Part shown: one piece after another, positions 10,842-23,299 of the stretch
How the letters are laid out: each line of letters begins with the position of its first letter
How positions within the stretch are numbered: the stretch's first letter is position 1
Assembly: GCF_904849725.1 (NCBI RefSeq)
Contig: NC_058524.1
Span: 512,972,263-513,036,262 of the forward strand
Length of the DNA: 64,000 bases
Source: Hordeum vulgare subsp. vulgare
Lineage: Eukaryota > Streptophyta > Magnoliopsida > Poales > Poaceae
Reading direction: 5' to 3'
Made by a program: the position numbers and the translations under genes
Notes under the pieces: generated by a model
What the model was told of the DNA's origin: nothing
The model's input: the letters and a program-made list of their open reading frames with translations, nothing else
The model's database searches: none

Positions 10842-11804
10842 AATGAGAAGAAGAAACCCAAGTATCCTGTCCCCCGAGTTGCAGAAGTTCGAGCATGCGA
10901 GTGGCCAAGCGATGTGTTCTTACACGCCGCCGGTCTTTATGAGGATTTTTATTACTTGGTGGAGAACGCAAGCCTTACCGCATTTGTCGAAGATAAGTGT
11001 CCACAATACCTCCTCCTCACTAGTACTTTTGTGCAAAGCTTTAATTTTTATCCGAGGAAGAGTCCTCCTATGGTTGAGTGCAAGTTATATGATATCCCCC
11101 AGCGCATGTCACTTCAAGATTTCTACAATGTTTGCAAGTTACCTTATGTTGGGGATATTCATGAACCTCGTCCACGGGACTTGGAGGCTTTCATTGATAC
11201 TATTGCTATAGGAGAGGAGAGAGGGGTGTCTGGCGCTAGAGTTGCTAGTGTACATTTTCCCATGCTTCGGTATTTCTCATTATTCGTGGGAAAATGTTTG
11301 TTTGACCGTGGGAAAGCTGGGGCTCTTAGCTCCCTAGATCTTTTGGTTTTGCACGAAGCTCTTTATAATGATAGAACTTATAGCTTGGGCGCTATAGTGG
11401 CTCAACGGCTGAACACGAACCGTACCAAGGGCGCTGTTTATGGAGGTATCTATGCTAACCGTCTTGCTAACCATTTTGAGATACCTATTGGACTATACGA
11501 GGAAGAAGAGATGCTTCTTCCTGAGCGATATTTAGATTATGATAGCATGGTTCGCCATAATTTTCTTGATAAATATAATGATAAGAGGATGATTTATAAC
11601 TTGGTATTTAGACAGGGTACTCGTGAGACTATTACTTTGCCTGCTCCTTCTTTGTTCAACCTTCATCTAGGCAGGTACATTATTATTCCCTCGGACATCC
11701 ACGCATACTGGGGCATGACGCCACCACAGGCGCCCGTGCTAGAGCCACCAGTCGAGTGCCAGACGCCAGTTTATCAGTGGGAGCCAGAGGAGCTCACCCA
11801 GTAG
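10842..11804 (+). CDS. Unassigned 320-codon ORF in Athila-like element (possible Athila ORF1-like protein)
   Basis: An open frame of 320 codons follows a TGA at 10839-10841. There is no ATG near its start, so the real start may lie upstream in another frame or be made by splicing or frameshift. Visible features are aromatic-rich blocks (GLYEDFYYLVENASLTAF, YGGIYANRLANHFEI, RYLDYDSMVRHNFLDKY) and a Pro/Glu-rich tail. The style resembles the Athila ORF1 family of plant gypsy elements, but I could not confirm a domain. It shows no membrane segment typical of an envelope protein. It lies after protease, where pol is absent, and is intact although gag-protease is broken three times. Function unknown. 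Confidence 0.55.
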   Translation, partial: NEKKKPKYPVPRVAEVRACEWPSDVFLHAAGLYEDFYYLVENASLTAFVEDKCPQYLLLTSTFVQSFNFYPRKSPPMVECKLYDIPQRMSLQDFYNVCKLPYVGDIHEPRPRDLEAFIDTIAIGEERGVSGARVASVHFPMLRYFSLFVGKCLFDRGKAGALSSLDLLVLHEALYNDRTYSLGAIVAQRLNTNRTKGAVYGGIYANRLANHFEIPIGLYEEEEMLLPERYLDYDSMVRHNFLDKYNDKRMIYNLVFRQGTRETITLPAPSLFNLHLGRYIIIPSDIHAYWGMTPPQAPVLEPPVECQTPVYQWEPEELTQ

Positions 11805-11884
11805 TGGCACCCTCAGTACACTCTGGAGTACCCCGGAGACGGTTACTTCCCTCCTTGGGAGTAGACAAACTTAGGCCAAAATCC

Positions 11885-11899
11885 TAAGCTTGGGGGAGT
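11885..11899 (+). other. Internal copy of the polypurine tract
   Basis: TAAGCTTGGGGGAGT occurs here and again, identical over 15 bases, at 13871-13885 directly before the 3' LTR. The internal copy lies shortly after the extra ORF and 1986 bases from the terminal one. It could act as a second plus-strand priming site or be a trace of an ancient LTR boundary. Confidence 0.7.
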
Positions 11900-13870
11900 A
11901 CGTGTTTCTCACCGACTTTATATTCATGCTCACACATTCACTTTGATATTCAGTGTTCACACTCTTCCATTGTATCATCCATGCTAGTTTATTTCTTTTT
12001 CTTGCATTCTTATCGTGTGTTTGTTGAAAAATGAGAAAAACAAAAAAAAATAGTTGTAAGTTTTCTTTCCAGCATGCATAGTGGTAATTAAAAAGAAAAC
12101 CCAAAAATATTTCCCGTTCTTCTTTTGCTTGTTGGGAGCTTTCTCGTGTAAATAGTTTTCTTTTTCTTTGGGTCGAGGTAGAAGACCATGATTAAAATGA
12201 TTAGTGGGTCTCATATGCATTATTTTTTATCCGTCAAAGAGCCATATTACTTTGTCTTCTCCTCTGAATTTGCTTGCAGATTGCAGCTTAGTCCAATGCA
12301 CGAACACTCTTATTATTATTCACATCATTCGGTCGTGCAAGTGAAAGGCAATAATGACGATATATGATGTAGTGTGTGAGCCTGGAAAAGCTGGTATGAA
12401 CTCGACCTATTTTGTTTTTTTTAATATGACTAGCTCATCGTTCCTAATTCAACATTGTTATGAGAGAAACATATTTGCAATGACAACTTAGAGATCATAG
12501 TTTCTGATGCTATGCTTAACTAGCTAGGAGCTTATAATGGTTTGTCTTGGATGCCAACATGAATTTCAAGATGATTATGATGTAGTATGATAGGATGGTA
12601 TCCTCCTTTGAATGATTAAATTTGCTTGACTTGGCACATGTTCACGCATGCAGTTGAAACAAAATCAACATAGCCTCTACGATATTCATGTTTATGGTGA
12701 TTAATATCCTTCTCATGCTTGCACTCAACATTGGTTAATTTCAATGCATATTGATGACTGTTGTCGCTCTCTAGTTGGTCGCTTCCTAGTCTTTTGCTAG
12801 CCTTCACTTGTACTAAGCGGGAATACTGCTTGTGCATCCACTTCCATAAGCCCAAAGTTGTTCCATATGAGTCCACCGTACCTACCTATATGCGGTATCT
12901 ACCTGCCGTTCCAAGTAAATTTGCATGTGCCACTCTCTAAATCTTCGAATAATAATCTGTTTTGTATGCCCGAACCGCTCATGTGGTGACAAGGGGCGGT
13001 CAGTATCTTCCAAGCTAGGCGTGTTATCCTCGATACGTGTTTATTCACTATCACTCACGAGAAAGGGGCCGGTAATCGGAATGCCCAGTTCCATGCTCAA
13101 ATCAAATCCAAAATATAATTGCAAACAAAACTCACCCTGGATTGTTGTTGGTATGGACGGCACCCGAGGATTCGGCTAGTCGTGGAGTGTGATTGATCGG
13201 TGGTGGGGGAGTCAAAACTTTACTATTTTGTATGGGAACCGCCTAAAATATGTGTAGCATGGAAGATGGTGAAAACTCTTGGTCATCGCGTTGAAAATGA
13301 AAGCATGCCACCCAAAGTTATTTATCTCTATTTTAAAAAGCTTGAGCTCTGGCACCTTTGCAAATCAATGCTTCCCTCTGCGAAGGGCCTATCTATTTAC
13401 GTTTCTGTTGAGTCATCCTCTTCTTATTAAAAAACACGAGTTAGAGAGCACCTCCGTCATTTATATGCTTTGCTATTAATTGATATTGAGTATGACTATG
13501 ACTGGATCTTCTTTCCCATGAATTACAATTTCCAGTCGGCCTTTGGTCTTTGAAGGTGCTCTGCATTTATGTTTTGCGGTCTCAAAAAGGGCTAGCGAGA
13601 TACCATTTATTCATATTGTATCATGATTATTTTGATTGAAGTGTTGACGTTTGAAACTTATTATTATTGCTCGCTTGTTAATTACGCCATTGATATGAGT
13701 ATACCATGAGACCTAAATGTCATTGCTTATGTGGTTAGCTTATGATCTTGCTGAAAATCTGAATATGAGTTAGATATAATTACAACAACAAGAACAAACA
13801 GAGTTTGTAAAAGTTTCTCGTTTGTCTCTTTCAGTTTATGAACTTAATTTCTTGACGAAAAACAAGGCTT
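11900..13870. other. Long 3' untranslated region of Athila-like element
   Basis: About 2 kb of mostly AT-rich sequence between the internal and terminal polypurine tracts. Short ORFs on both strands (for example 12616-12876 and 12925-13430) show no domain or consistent frame. I see no RT, RNase H or integrase remnants here. Confidence 0.65.
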
Positions 13871-13885
13871 TAAGCTTGGGGGAGT
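13871..13885 (+). other. Terminal polypurine tract
   Basis: TAAGCTTGGGGGAGT directly precedes the LTR start TGATACATCTCC at 13886. It is the plus-strand primer site of the Athila-like element. Confidence 0.85.
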
Positions 13886-14748
13886 TGATACATCTCCAAC
13901 GTATCTACTTTTCCAAATTATTTTGCCCTTGTCTAGGACTCTAATTTGCATGATTTGAATGAAACTAACCTGGACTGACGTTGTTTTCAGCAGAACTGCC
14001 ATGGTGTTTTTGTGCAGAAATAAAAGTTCTCAGAATGACCTGGAAACTTACGAGGAGTTTCTATGGAATATATAAAAAATATCAAAGAAAGAATCAACTG
14101 AAGATACGCTGCGAGTGGGCCACGAGCCCTTCAGGCGTACCCCCCACTAGGGCGCGCCTAGCAGGCTTGTGGGGCCCACATCGCTCCCCCGACTTCATCT
14201 CCAACTCCATATAACCTCTCTCGCCCAGAAAAAAATAGCAGAGAAGAGTTCATAGCGTTTCACGATGCGGAGCCGCCGCCACCGCTTGTTCTTCCTCAGG
14301 AGGGCAGATCTGGAGTCGTTCTGGGCTCCGGAGACGGGAAATCGATGTCGTCGTCATCATCAACCATCCTCCATCGCCAATTCCATGATGCTCTCCATCG
14401 TTCGTGAGTAATCATATCGTAGGCATGCTTGACGGTGATGGGTTGGATGAGATCTATCATGCAATCGAGTTAGTTTTGATGGGGTTTGATCCGTAGTATC
14501 CACTATGTTCTAAGATTGATGTTGCTACTACTTTGCTATGCTTAATGCTTGTCACTAGGGCCCGAGTGCCATGATTTCAGATCTGAACCTATTATGTTTT
14601 CATCAATATATGTGTATTCTTGATCCTATCTTGCAAGTTGTAGTCACCTACTATGTGTTATGACCCGGCAACCCCGGAGTGACAATAGCCGAAAACACTC
14701 CCGGAAATGACCATAGTATGGGGATCCCATGTATTCACTATGTGCTAA
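13886..14748 (+). repeat. 3' LTR of Athila-like element, first piece
   Basis: Begins TGATACATCTCCAACGTATC right after the polypurine tract and runs to the GCTAA at 14744-14748. There the minus-strand gypsy element enters. A TATA-like CATATAACC at 14208-14216 could mark the LTR promoter, since it is followed by the conserved AGAGAAGAGTTCATAGCGTTT leader. The LTR continues at 33028, and the full length is 1399 bases. Confidence 0.9.
14744..14748. repeat. Target-site duplication GCTAA (left copy)
   Basis: GCTAA at 14744-14748 and at 33023-33027 flank the 18.3 kb Tekay-type element. The uninterrupted 5' LTR of the Athila-like host reads TGTGCTAATGC at the matching place, so one copy is the original. 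Confidence 0.9.
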
Positions 14749-17700
14749 TGTCGGGACCCCGATCCTAAGCCATAGGAATCCAGCCTGTAACACATCGCAT
14801 CCCTTTGCGGTCTCACGCACGATTAACTCCACGGCTGCAGCCTTACCTTAGCCGGGACCATTTGCGTCTTTTGACTCACGTATGCAATGGCGTCGCTAGC
14901 ATTCCAATGTCAAAGACCCTGGATCGACAAGTCTAGTCATAAACCAAAGTGGCAGTACCGCACAAGGACATGCATGCATGACCCAACAAAGCAGGTGTCG
15001 GTCACCAGCGAGTGTAGACGAGTCGTAGCAAGCTACAAGGACTCTATTACATCGCGTGACATTTCCCCAAAAGGGACAGACACAGCAGCTAAGAAGGACA
15101 CATGCCGGTCAACCAATGTGTCCGGAGTAGTAGCGAGCTACCATGGCTCGTTGGATCACAAAGGGGCATTTCCCTGTAAGGAGTGCTACTAAAATTCACG
15201 ACTAGGTAATCGAACCCCATACATATCAAGTACGACACACGTACGCATGGCATACCGATATGTATAGATACATCGATGGCATCACAACATAACCATAAAC
15301 ATACAAGCTTTATTTAAGAGGCTCGGAAGAGCCACACACATAATATTACACAGTAAGGGTCTCACGACCCATAATAGCAGTCATTCAGTTACGAGCCAGC
15401 GGAAGAGTCTAAAACTGTCTGAGTACAAACAGGTGCAACTAGAAGGCACATGGCCTGACTATACTACAGACCCAACCTAGGGCCAGATCGTAGGTGGGAC
15501 ACCAGCTACTCGTCGTCGTCGATGTCTATGAAGAACCCTCCATTAGGGTCACTAGCAACCTCTGCAACATTTATTAAACAAACATGAGTACGGAGGTACT
15601 CAGCAAGACTTTAGGATAACTAACTACTCATGCAATGTATCAACAAGGTCTGGTGGGGTTTCATGCGGAAAGCCAGCATTTGACTCGTGGCTAGACAACT
15701 TGCATTTTTAAATAATTTTGACAACTTGATTTCTCGCACACGAGTCCACTAGCACCACAACAATACACCATCGTGGAATCATTCCGTCTCCATACGAAAA
15801 TGCCGTCCACGACACTCACGCTTATCTTGACAATTTTATGAGTAGCCATTTAAGTTATCTATGAACAACATATGTCTCCAAGTAGTCCATATCCGCGGAC
15901 GCGGCTATTCGAACAGATCATAACCCTGCAGGGGTGTACTTCGTCACACACGCTCTCGCCACTTATCGCCATGTGCACGTCATGCACCTCGGCAACCTTC
16001 AAGCGGAAGCCTAGCGAGGGAGTCGGCCACGACCGTTAACCACACCTGTACCTAGTCCAGGTTTATCGCCTATGTGAGGGTAACCCGCACGGAAATCCGG
16101 CCAAGGCTTCCGCCACGGCCCCAAACAATGTGCCCAGGGTTCCCAAGCCACCATCCGGGTGCCACTTGGTACACCGTGCCACTGCCTATCGCATCACAGC
16201 CCACCTCTCAGGTCAGCACCATGCACGGCCTCCAGCATGACTATAAACACCAGAAACTACTTGCAACTCCTGGACCGAGTACTAAGCAACTAATAAGTCG
16301 AGCGGAGTCATATTTCAGGGCACAACATGTGGTAGTATCTCATCTTGGATTACATACACGGAACTCAGTTCCTAAGGACGGTTCCAATGAAACAACCCGC
16401 CATGTACTCCTACACAGCCTTTCACCGGTACCTTTACCAAATCAGGTTCAACACACAACCTATGCTTACCGAACACATTCTAACAATTCTGTTCATCTCC
16501 CAGATCACAGACCATACACAACTCTAAGCATAGCATGCATAGCAGGATAAGACACATCATGGCTCAAGCAACTACCAGGTATGCTAGGTTGCAAGGTTCG
16601 GCTATTTACTGTGACAAGGATAGGTCATGCAAAGGAAGTGGGTTCAACTAACGTGGCAAAAGCAGTTGAAGCATTTGATCCTAATGCAATAAGTAAGTGC
16701 AGGAGCAAGAACATGGGATTTATCGGGATGATCAAAATGGTTGCTTGCCTTGTTACTCAGAGGAGTGACGATATCCGTCAGACGGATATTGGGTGGAATC
16801 CGGGGGAGCGGAGCCTACCGAAAGGAATGACAACAATCAATATCAAGCATATGCAATCAAGATGATGCATGAGCATGGCATGAGAATGCAAGGTGATATA
16901 CTATTATAACTAACATGTATTAGCTTTGAAGTTGATTTGAATCACATTCAAATACCACTTCAAACGAGGTATTCTCGGATACCATTTTAATTGATTCAAC
17001 CTGATGCTCAGATCAACTTGATGTTAACATGCAATTTTTGAATTTTTGAAGTTTTAAACATTTCTGGAATTATTCTTATACTGGAAAATCCCTTTATTGC
17101 GTCAGCCTGACATCACGAGGTCAACTGACCTGGTCAGGTCAAACCTGACATGGGGGACCCACTGGTCAGCCTCACAGGGGCTAATCCCGCGCTGACCAGC
17201 CCCTAAGTGGGTTTGACTTGGCCTCGGGACCACTTTCAGTGAGTGATTCGGCGTTAAACTGCTGGTTTAGGCTGGCCACGTCGTTCCTCGCCGGAGCCTG
17301 GCCGGCGGTGACCAGATCCACGGCAGAACCTCGCCGGCGACATGCTAAAACGTGTTGTGGTGCTCGGAAAAGGAGGCTGAGAGCACTGGAGTGATCTCCA
17401 GGCTCGACCTCATCTAGCGCTGGCCTCAGGGAGAGTTATAGGTGGCTGGAGTAGGCCGGCGACGAGCCGGGGCGGCTGCCGGAGTACGGGTTCAATGGTC
17501 CAGTGGCTAGGTGGCTCGGATCCGAGGGGAAAGAGAGGGGAAATGATCGCAGGCTCACGGGGAGTGCAGAGAAGGGCTTAGACGGCTCGGGGAAGGGTTG
17601 TTGCCGGCATTTCACCGTCGATTTGCCGGCGTCCGAAGGTTGAAGACGATGGCGTTGGGGACGTTGCGGAGCTCGGGGAGACTTCGGCCGTTGCAGAGAG

Positions 17701-18502
17701 AACCAGCTCGACGAGGCGAAGCTACTGGACTACTCGGAAGGGGGGTCCTGTGGCTAGAGGCGCTGCGGCTCGAGCTCGAGGTCGTGGCAATGGCGACAGA
17801 AGGAGGGAGGAGAGATCCCGAGAGGAGGGGGGAACTGGAGCTGGGGAACGGATAGGGTCGGGCTCGGGGTCGATATCCCCGTGCTTGCCAGCGCGAGGCG
17901 GCGGCCAGGCAGCCAGGGAGTTGCGTGCAGGCGCACGGCGACGCGGCGGCCACCTCCTGCTCCTACTGGCGAGGAGGAAGACGACAGGAGAAGTTGGGCC
18001 GGGCCAGGTGAGCGTCAGGTAATTTCTTTTCTCTTTTTTTTCCTGATTTGTTTCTGTTTTGCTATTTCATTAACTTGCTATTTATTTCAGCTCCCAAATA
18101 GTTTGTAAAAGCTATTTTAAACACACCAGAATATTTGTTGGAATATTTCCAACCATTCCTAAAGTTTTCAACATTTTTGAAAGTTTAAAGTTTCTGATTT
18201 CAAATTTAAAACTTGAAACCAGTAGATTTTTGCATTTATTTAAAATTCTTAAAGTGTCAAGAAAAAGGTTTTCTTCATTTCTTATATACTTTCATGATTT
18301 ATCAGAAAGATTGAACTTTTCTTGTGGCCATTTTGGGTTCATTGATTTTAACTAGTTTGAATTTTCCTTTATTTTGAGAAGTGGCTAGGGTTTTAGCATT
18401 TTCCTTCACCACTTGCTTTGTTCTTGTTGAAAATTTCCTAGATGCAATGCAAAGAAGACATGAGCACAAAGCTAACTTGCTTAAGGTGTCAGGGATGTGA
18501 CA
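14749..18502 (-). repeat. 3' LTR of Tekay-type element (3754 bp)
   Basis: Starts TGTCGGGACCCCGATCC on the + strand and ends GGATGTGACA. The same sequence recurs at 29022-33022. It lacks about 247 bases that the other LTR has near 31309-31558. A GC-rich segment (17590-18020) is open in several frames on both strands in both LTRs, but I see no recognisable product. Confidence 0.9.
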
Positions 18503-18524
18503 ACTCACCCCCACTCAAAAGAAT
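18503..18524 (-). other. Polypurine tract of Tekay-type element
   Basis: Read on the minus strand, TTTTGAGTGGGGGTGAGT lies directly before the 3' LTR. It overlaps the last codons of the chromodomain reading frame, as is usual in Tekay-type elements. Confidence 0.75.
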
Positions 18525-21500
18525 CTCGTCCCGAGATTTAGAAGTCGTCGGGAATAACGCAGGATACTCAAGTCGGAGACGATCCTCTCTTTCCCAAGTT
18601 GCCTCCTTTTCAGAATGATTTGATCATTGAACTTTGAGAAACTTAAGGTCTAGATGTCGAGTGGTACGCTCAGCTTGATCAAGAATACGCACGGGGTATT
18701 CTCGGTTTGAAAGGTTATCTTGGAGATCAAGCGTTTCGTGGTCCACTTCACGGATAGGATCCGAAAAGCAACGCCTGAGTTGCGAGACGTGGAAGACATC
18801 ATGAACCTTGGAAAGATGCGGAGGAAGTTCCAACTGGTAGGCAACTTCTCCTCATTTGGCAAGAATGCGAAAAGGACCAATGTAACGAGGAGCCAACTTG
18901 CCCTTGATACCGAATCGATGGGTACCCTTCAAAGGTGTAACCCGAAGGTAAGCCTTCTCGTCAACTTCAAAGGTCACAGCCTTATGATGACGATCATAAT
19001 GGCTCTTTTGACGAGACTGGGCTGTTTTCAACTTTTCACGAATAATGCGAACCTGCTCTTCTGCATCCTAGATCATATCCGGGCCAAAGAGTTGCCTCTC
19101 TCCGGTTTCTGACCTATTAAGAGGTGTTCGACATCTTCGTCCATAGAGAACTTCAAAAGGAGCTTTGCCCAAGCTTGATTGATAACTATTGTTATAAGCG
19201 AATTCCGTGAATGGAAGGCACTTCTCCCAATTCATACCGAACGATATAACACAAGCTCGGAGCATATCTTCTAGGATTTGATTTACTCTTTCTACTTGAC
19301 CACTTGATTGGGGATGGAAAGCAGTGCTAAAAGATAAGTGAGTGCCCATGGCATTCTGAAAACTTTCCCAGAAGCGAGAAGTAAAGATACTCCCATGGTC
19401 CGAGTTAATCTCCAAGGGAACACCATGAAGAGACACTATTCGAGAGATATATATAACTCTGCTAGCTGGCTAGCTGTTATACTCTCACGAACGGGAAGAA
19501 AATGAGCCATTTGGAAAGACGGTCAATGACCACAAAGATAGCATTATTTCCTTTCTTGGTATTGGGAAATCCGGTAATGAAATCCATACTAACTTTATCC
19601 CATTTCCATTCAGGAATAGCTAGAGGTTGAAGGGTGCCAGCAGGCCTTTGATGTTCTGCCTTAACTCGACGACAAACGTCACAGTTAGCAACGAACTCAA
19701 CAATTTCTCTCTCCATCCTAGTCCACCAGAACCTCTGGCGTAGGTCCTGATACATCTTAGTACTACCGGGATGAATGGTGAGAGGAGAATCATGGGCCTC
19801 CTTAAGGATTAACTGCCTTAGATGTGGGTTCTTGGGAACCACTAGACAATTCTGGAAGAACACAACACCTTGATCGTTCATGGAAAATTCTTTAGCGTTC
19901 CGCTAAAAATATTCTCCTTGATCCGTGATATACCCTTGTCACGCTTTTGGCCAGCTATAATTTGATCCTTAAGGGTAGGCTTCGCCACATGGGTAGAAAG
20001 GAATCCTTGAGGAACAATATGAAGATTCAACTTCCGAAATTCCTCATAGAGATGTGGTTGACCTTGTTGTACCATCAAATTGTTACAATAAGATTTTCGA
20101 CTTAGTGCATCGGCCATAACATTGGCCTTTCCCGGGGTGTAAGTTATCCCTAAGTCATAATCCGAGATCAACTCAACCCATCGTCTTTTCCTGAGATTCA
20201 AATCCGGCTGGGTGAAGATATATTTCAGACTTTGGTGATCGGTGAATATGTTGCAACGATTACCCAAAAGGTAATGTCGCCAGGTTTTTAGTGCATGGAC
20301 CACAGCTGCAAGCTCAAGGTCGTGTGTGGGATAATTATCCTCATGTGGACGCAACAGTCGAGATGCGTATGCGATCACATGACGATCTTGCATGAGAATG
20401 CAACCTAATCCTTGTCGTGAGGCGTCGCAATAGATAACAAAGTCCTTAGAAAAATCTGGTGGTAGCAACACAGGTGCGGAAGTCAGGCGTCTTTTCAGTT
20501 CCTGAAAACTATGCTCACACTGTGGTGTCCACTCGAACTTTTTATCCTTCTTGAGGAGTTCAGTTAGAGGCTTTGCAACCTTGGAGAAATTCTCGACAAA
20601 GCGGCAACAATAGCTCGCTAGACCAAGAAAACTCCTAACTTGCTTAACCGATTCAGGTTGAGTCCAATCAAGGATAGCTTGAACTCTCTCGGGATTGACA
20701 GCAATACCCTTACCAGAGATTACGTGACCTAGATAGGTCACTTCTGGTAACCAAAATTCACATTTTGAAAACTTGGCATAAAGGCGATGCTCTCGAAGTT
20801 TCATCAATACCAGCCTTAGATGCTCGGCATGTTCTTGTTCGTTCTTCGAGTAGATGAGAATATCATCGAGGTATACCACGACGAATTTATCCAAATACTC
20901 CATGAATATTGAATTCATCAAACGACAGAAAGTGGCTGGGGCATTGGTTAAACCGAAGGACATGAAGGTGTACTCGTATTGGCCATAACGAGTAACAAAA
21001 GCCATTTTTGGAATGTCCCCGTTCTTGATCTTGATTTGATGGTATCCCAACCTCAAATCCATTTTGGGGAAGACTGAGGATCCAGCGAGCTGATCATACA
21101 GATGGTTGATCCTGGGGAGCGGATACTTGTTCTTTATGGTGACCAGATTAACTGGTCGGTAATCTACAACCATCCGATCCGTTCCATCTTTCTTCTTGAC
21201 GAAGAGGACGGGGCAAGCCCAAGGAGAAGAGCTAGGACGAATGAAACCTTTATTCAAGGCCTCATCTAGTTGCTTCTTAAGTTCGGCTAGCTCCAGGGGT
21301 GCCATCTCATATGGTATTCTGGCTATTGGGACAGTTCCCGGAACAAGATCTATCACGAACTCTACATCTCTGTCAGGTGGAATTCCTGGCAGTTCCTGTG
21401 GAAAAACATCCGGGAATTCACGGACTACCTCAATGCCTTCAAGTTCCGGAAGAGGGTTGGCATTTAGGGAATAGAGTTGGCATTTGGCAACTCGAGTAGA

Positions 21501-21887
21501 GACATTTACTATCTCACCCGAGGGATGGGTAAGCTGGACATTTCTAGAATGAGTATCTATCTTGGCATAGTGAGCTGACATCCAGTCCATGCCCAAGATG
21601 ATATTAATATCTGAAGATTTCAAGGCTATCAATGAGGCTAGAAAAACTAGCGTGTCTACTAGAATTTCATTGTCATAGGTTATCCTAGAGGTTTGCCATT
21701 TACTACCAGGAGTTTGGACAACCAATGGAATTGGCATATCACAAAAAGACATGTTAAGCAACTGTGCGTAACTTTCTGAAATGAAGGAATGAGAAGACCC
21801 AGTGTCAAAGAGAACACACGCTGGGTGATGATTAACAAGAAGCGTACCAGACGTCGGGATCCTCTGCAGCTTCTTCTGCTGACACAT
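18510..21887 (-). pseudogene. pol of Tekay-type element: protease, RT, RNase H, integrase, chromodomain
   Basis: The first open block (21887-19878, 669 aa) holds protease ([10 protein letters not shown] near residue 27), RT ([10 protein letters not shown] near 339), RNase H ([10 protein letters not shown] near 486, FTDHQSLKY near 550). After a frameshift near 19890-19912 comes integrase: an HHCC finger (CDVC) and the three acidic residues in VSMDFITG, NSDHGSIF and GQVERVNQ, spread over 19881-19477 and 19436-19068 with a frame break near 19440-19510. A chromodomain follows at about 18830-18560; its conserved Trp codon is now TGA at 18622-18624. Catalytic residues are all present, so decay is by few, recent lesions. 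The protein would copy and insert the element; chromodomains steer insertion to heterochromatin. Confidence 0.92.
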
Positions 21888-22956
21888 AGTTCACGAGGCC
21901 ACGTGCAGGAGTTGGCTTCACATAGTAAACTTTGCCCGACTTGCCTTGCCCGACGGACTTTCCGGGTTGCTTGGCACCCACATTTTGAGGACACTCACGG
22001 GAATAGTGCCCCGGTTCCCCACACTTGTAGCATATCACTTGGTTGGCACGTGGTGCAGCATTGCTAGCTGGACCACCATAAGTTTTTGCTGGAGGGTTGG
22101 TCTGATTCGTCTGAGGCGCCACGTAGGATGGCCTCGAAGTGTATCTTGGCGGCAGAGAACTGTTTGGAACCCACAGCCTGCGTTTTGGAAAGGCGGAACC
22201 AGAAGACGAGCCAAAGTCACGAGAGTGCTTCCTTGTGGCTTCAAAGTCAGTATGACCAGTCTCGGCACTGATCGCCTTGTTGACCAGGGCTTGAAAGCTT
22301 GCACACTCGTGGAGGCGCAGATCACGACGAAGCTCAGGGCTCAGACCCTTACGGAATCTTGCTTGTTTCTTGGCGTCAGTAGACACCTCCTCTGTTGCAT
22401 AGCGGGCGAGGTTACCGAACTCGCGGCTATAGGCATCCACGGTCAACTTGCCCTGAGTGAAGGCACAAAACTCCTCTCTCTTTTTGTCCATCATGCCCTC
22501 TGGAATATGGTGCAGACGAAAAGCTACACTAAAGTCTGCCCATGTGGTTGCTAGTTCAGCAGGACGCATAGCTTCAAAGTTCTCCCACCACAGATTGGCG
22601 GGTCCTTCCAGGAAATACGCCGCAAAGGTCACCTTGTCGGCCTCAGAAACATTCGCAGAGCGAATCTTGCGTGAGATGCTGCACAGCCAGTCATCAGCGT
22701 CGAGAGGATCGACGGAATGATGAAACTTTGGAGGATTCAGCTTCACAAAGTCGTTGAGGGACACTGCATCATTCCTAGGCTGACAAGCCGTATTCTGCTC
22801 AATACGCTCTAACAGTCGGTTGGTCTCCCTTTTGTTTCTCTCTGCCTCAAGCATAACTTCCACCAGAGAGGGCGGGTGAGGCAGGTCTTCCTGCGACGCT
22901 TGACTACCCTCGCCTTGCTCATGACCAGGGGCACGGTTCAACCTGGTGAACACCAT
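21832..22956 (-). pseudogene. gag of Tekay-type element
   Basis: The ATG at 22956 (MVFTRLNRAPG) opens a 374-residue capsid protein. A retrotransposon gag domain is visible in the middle (AAYFLEGPANLWWENFEAM, FRKGLSPELRRDL). A CCHC zinc knuckle follows near residue 315 (CYKCGEPGHYSRECP, about 21989-22036), which binds the genomic RNA. The frame ends at 21832, overlapping the protease frame by 56 bases. In this clade gag and pol are normally one continuous ORF, so the overlap reflects a one-base frameshift near 21850 rather than designed recoding. An alternative in-frame start six codons upstream is not ATG. Confidence 0.85.
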
Positions 22957-23299
22957 CCTGACAAACAAACTCACAGCTTAGACCAATATCATATCAATAC
23001 TAGCTATGGATTAAGAATGTACTGAACACATGGAATGCGGAAAAGAATATCCGAACAACATGGTAACAAGCAACTGCTATATTTACACCATGGTTCATAC
23101 ACACCCTTACATAGTTCAGTACAACCTTAACCGAAGAGAAAACTACTGAAATTATGAAACTACTCATGAGAGGCTTACAAGCTTCCTATACATTATTTAT
23201 CTAGGCCTTCGGAATTCATTTCACATCACATGCATACTTCAAAAATCACGCAGGACTGTGAACGTACGGCTACAACCATACTATCCTTCCGCTCACAGC

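Noticed and set aside
14887..15192. 101-codon ORF in the LTR with a shorter copy at 29268-29465
   Set aside because: The start is not shared by the two LTR copies, and no domain is visible.
17598..18022. 85-113 codon ORFs on both strands in the Tekay-type LTR, repeated at 32075-32542
   Set aside because: They lie in a GC-rich part of the LTR and are open in several frames. Presence in both LTRs is explained by LTR duplication, not by selection on a protein.
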